Below are positions 13,274 through 13,373 of a stretch of DNA of 13,373 nt, piece after piece. Made by a program: the position numbers and the translations under genes. The stretch is taken from positions 1-13,373 of the forward strand of contig DLBG01000044.1 in assembly GCA_002494135.1 (NCBI GenBank), given 5' to 3'. The stretch comes from Lachnospiraceae bacterium UBA7027 (GTDB taxonomy: Bacteria > Bacillota > Clostridia > Lachnospirales > Lachnospiraceae). How positions within the stretch are numbered: the stretch's first letter is position 1; every line of letters begins with the position of its first letter. The notes below the pieces were generated by a model. The model had not been told where the DNA came from and did not search any database. It saw nothing but the letters and a program-made list of their open reading frames with translations.

Positions 13274-13373
13274 ATGAAAAAGAGATGGATCAGTATCGCG
13301 CTGGTATGTACAATTGCGCTGGCCCTGGCGGCCTGCGGCAAGACCGGCTCGGAAGAGGCATCAGGCTCCGATA
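13274..13373 (+). CDS. Lipoprotein, 5' end only (33 codons visible)
   Basis: The gene runs off the window. The first residues form a lipoprotein signal: a basic MKKRW start, a hydrophobic core, and the lipobox LAAC with the cysteine to be lipidated at residue 21. A Gly/Ser/Glu-rich tether follows (GKTGSEEASGSD). The start has AAAAGGAG at 13259-13266, 7 nt before ATG. Such proteins in Clostridia are often solute-binding components of ABC transporters, but nothing visible identifies the ligand. The insertion sequence ends only 27 bp before the ATG, so the gene's own promoter is missing from its immediate upstream side. Confidence 0.85.
   Translation, partial: MKKRWISIALVCTIALALAACGKTGSEEASGSD

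Overview
The window looks like chromosomal DNA from a low-to-mid GC Firmicute of class Clostridia, most likely Lachnospiraceae. The basis is the Gram-positive style ribosome binding sites (GGAGG-like, 5-10 nt from the start), compact rho-independent terminators, extended -10 promoters, and the family mix (clostridial NCS2 permease variant, proteins resembling DUF6062 and DUF6106, TrpB2). No rRNA, tRNA or CRISPR array was seen.

Left part (1-4994, all plus strand): the 3' three-quarters of a TrpB2-type tryptophan synthase beta gene with its own terminator. It is followed by a c-di-GMP block: a seven-helix membrane protein with a degenerate GGDEF and an intact EAL phosphodiesterase domain, then a soluble diguanylate cyclase with a variant GDDEF signature and an intact I-site. 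A short-chain dehydrogenase follows 35 bp later and the unit ends in a terminator. The two c-di-GMP proteins could set opposing synthesis and breakdown in one place.

Middle part (4995-9300): a plus-strand metallo-beta-lactamase/beta-CASP/RMMBL nuclease converges on a three-gene minus-strand operon. In transcription order the operon is a single-pass membrane protein of unknown function with N-terminal repeats, glutamate racemase (murI), and a small protein with two CxxC...CxxH modules. The operon's promoter sits so close to the first usable ATG that the transcript may be leaderless.

Right part (9301-13373): a uracil/xanthine-type NCS2 permease, divergent from the operon and with its own promoter and terminator; a small two-helix membrane protein resembling DUF6106; a complete-looking IS1182-like insertion sequence (about 1.77 kb, 488-residue DDE transposase on the minus strand, 21-bp terminal inverted repeats, an internal terminator at its 5' end); and the first 33 codons of a lipoprotein gene whose ATG lies only 27 bp beyond the IS edge.

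Most of the window is ordinary core-genome material. The parts that deserve a second look are the self-folding ends of the IS and its position against the lipoprotein gene, the possible leaderless gene with repeats, the duplicated zinc-type module beside murI, and the paired c-di-GMP enzymes. I found no clear evidence of a wholly new system.
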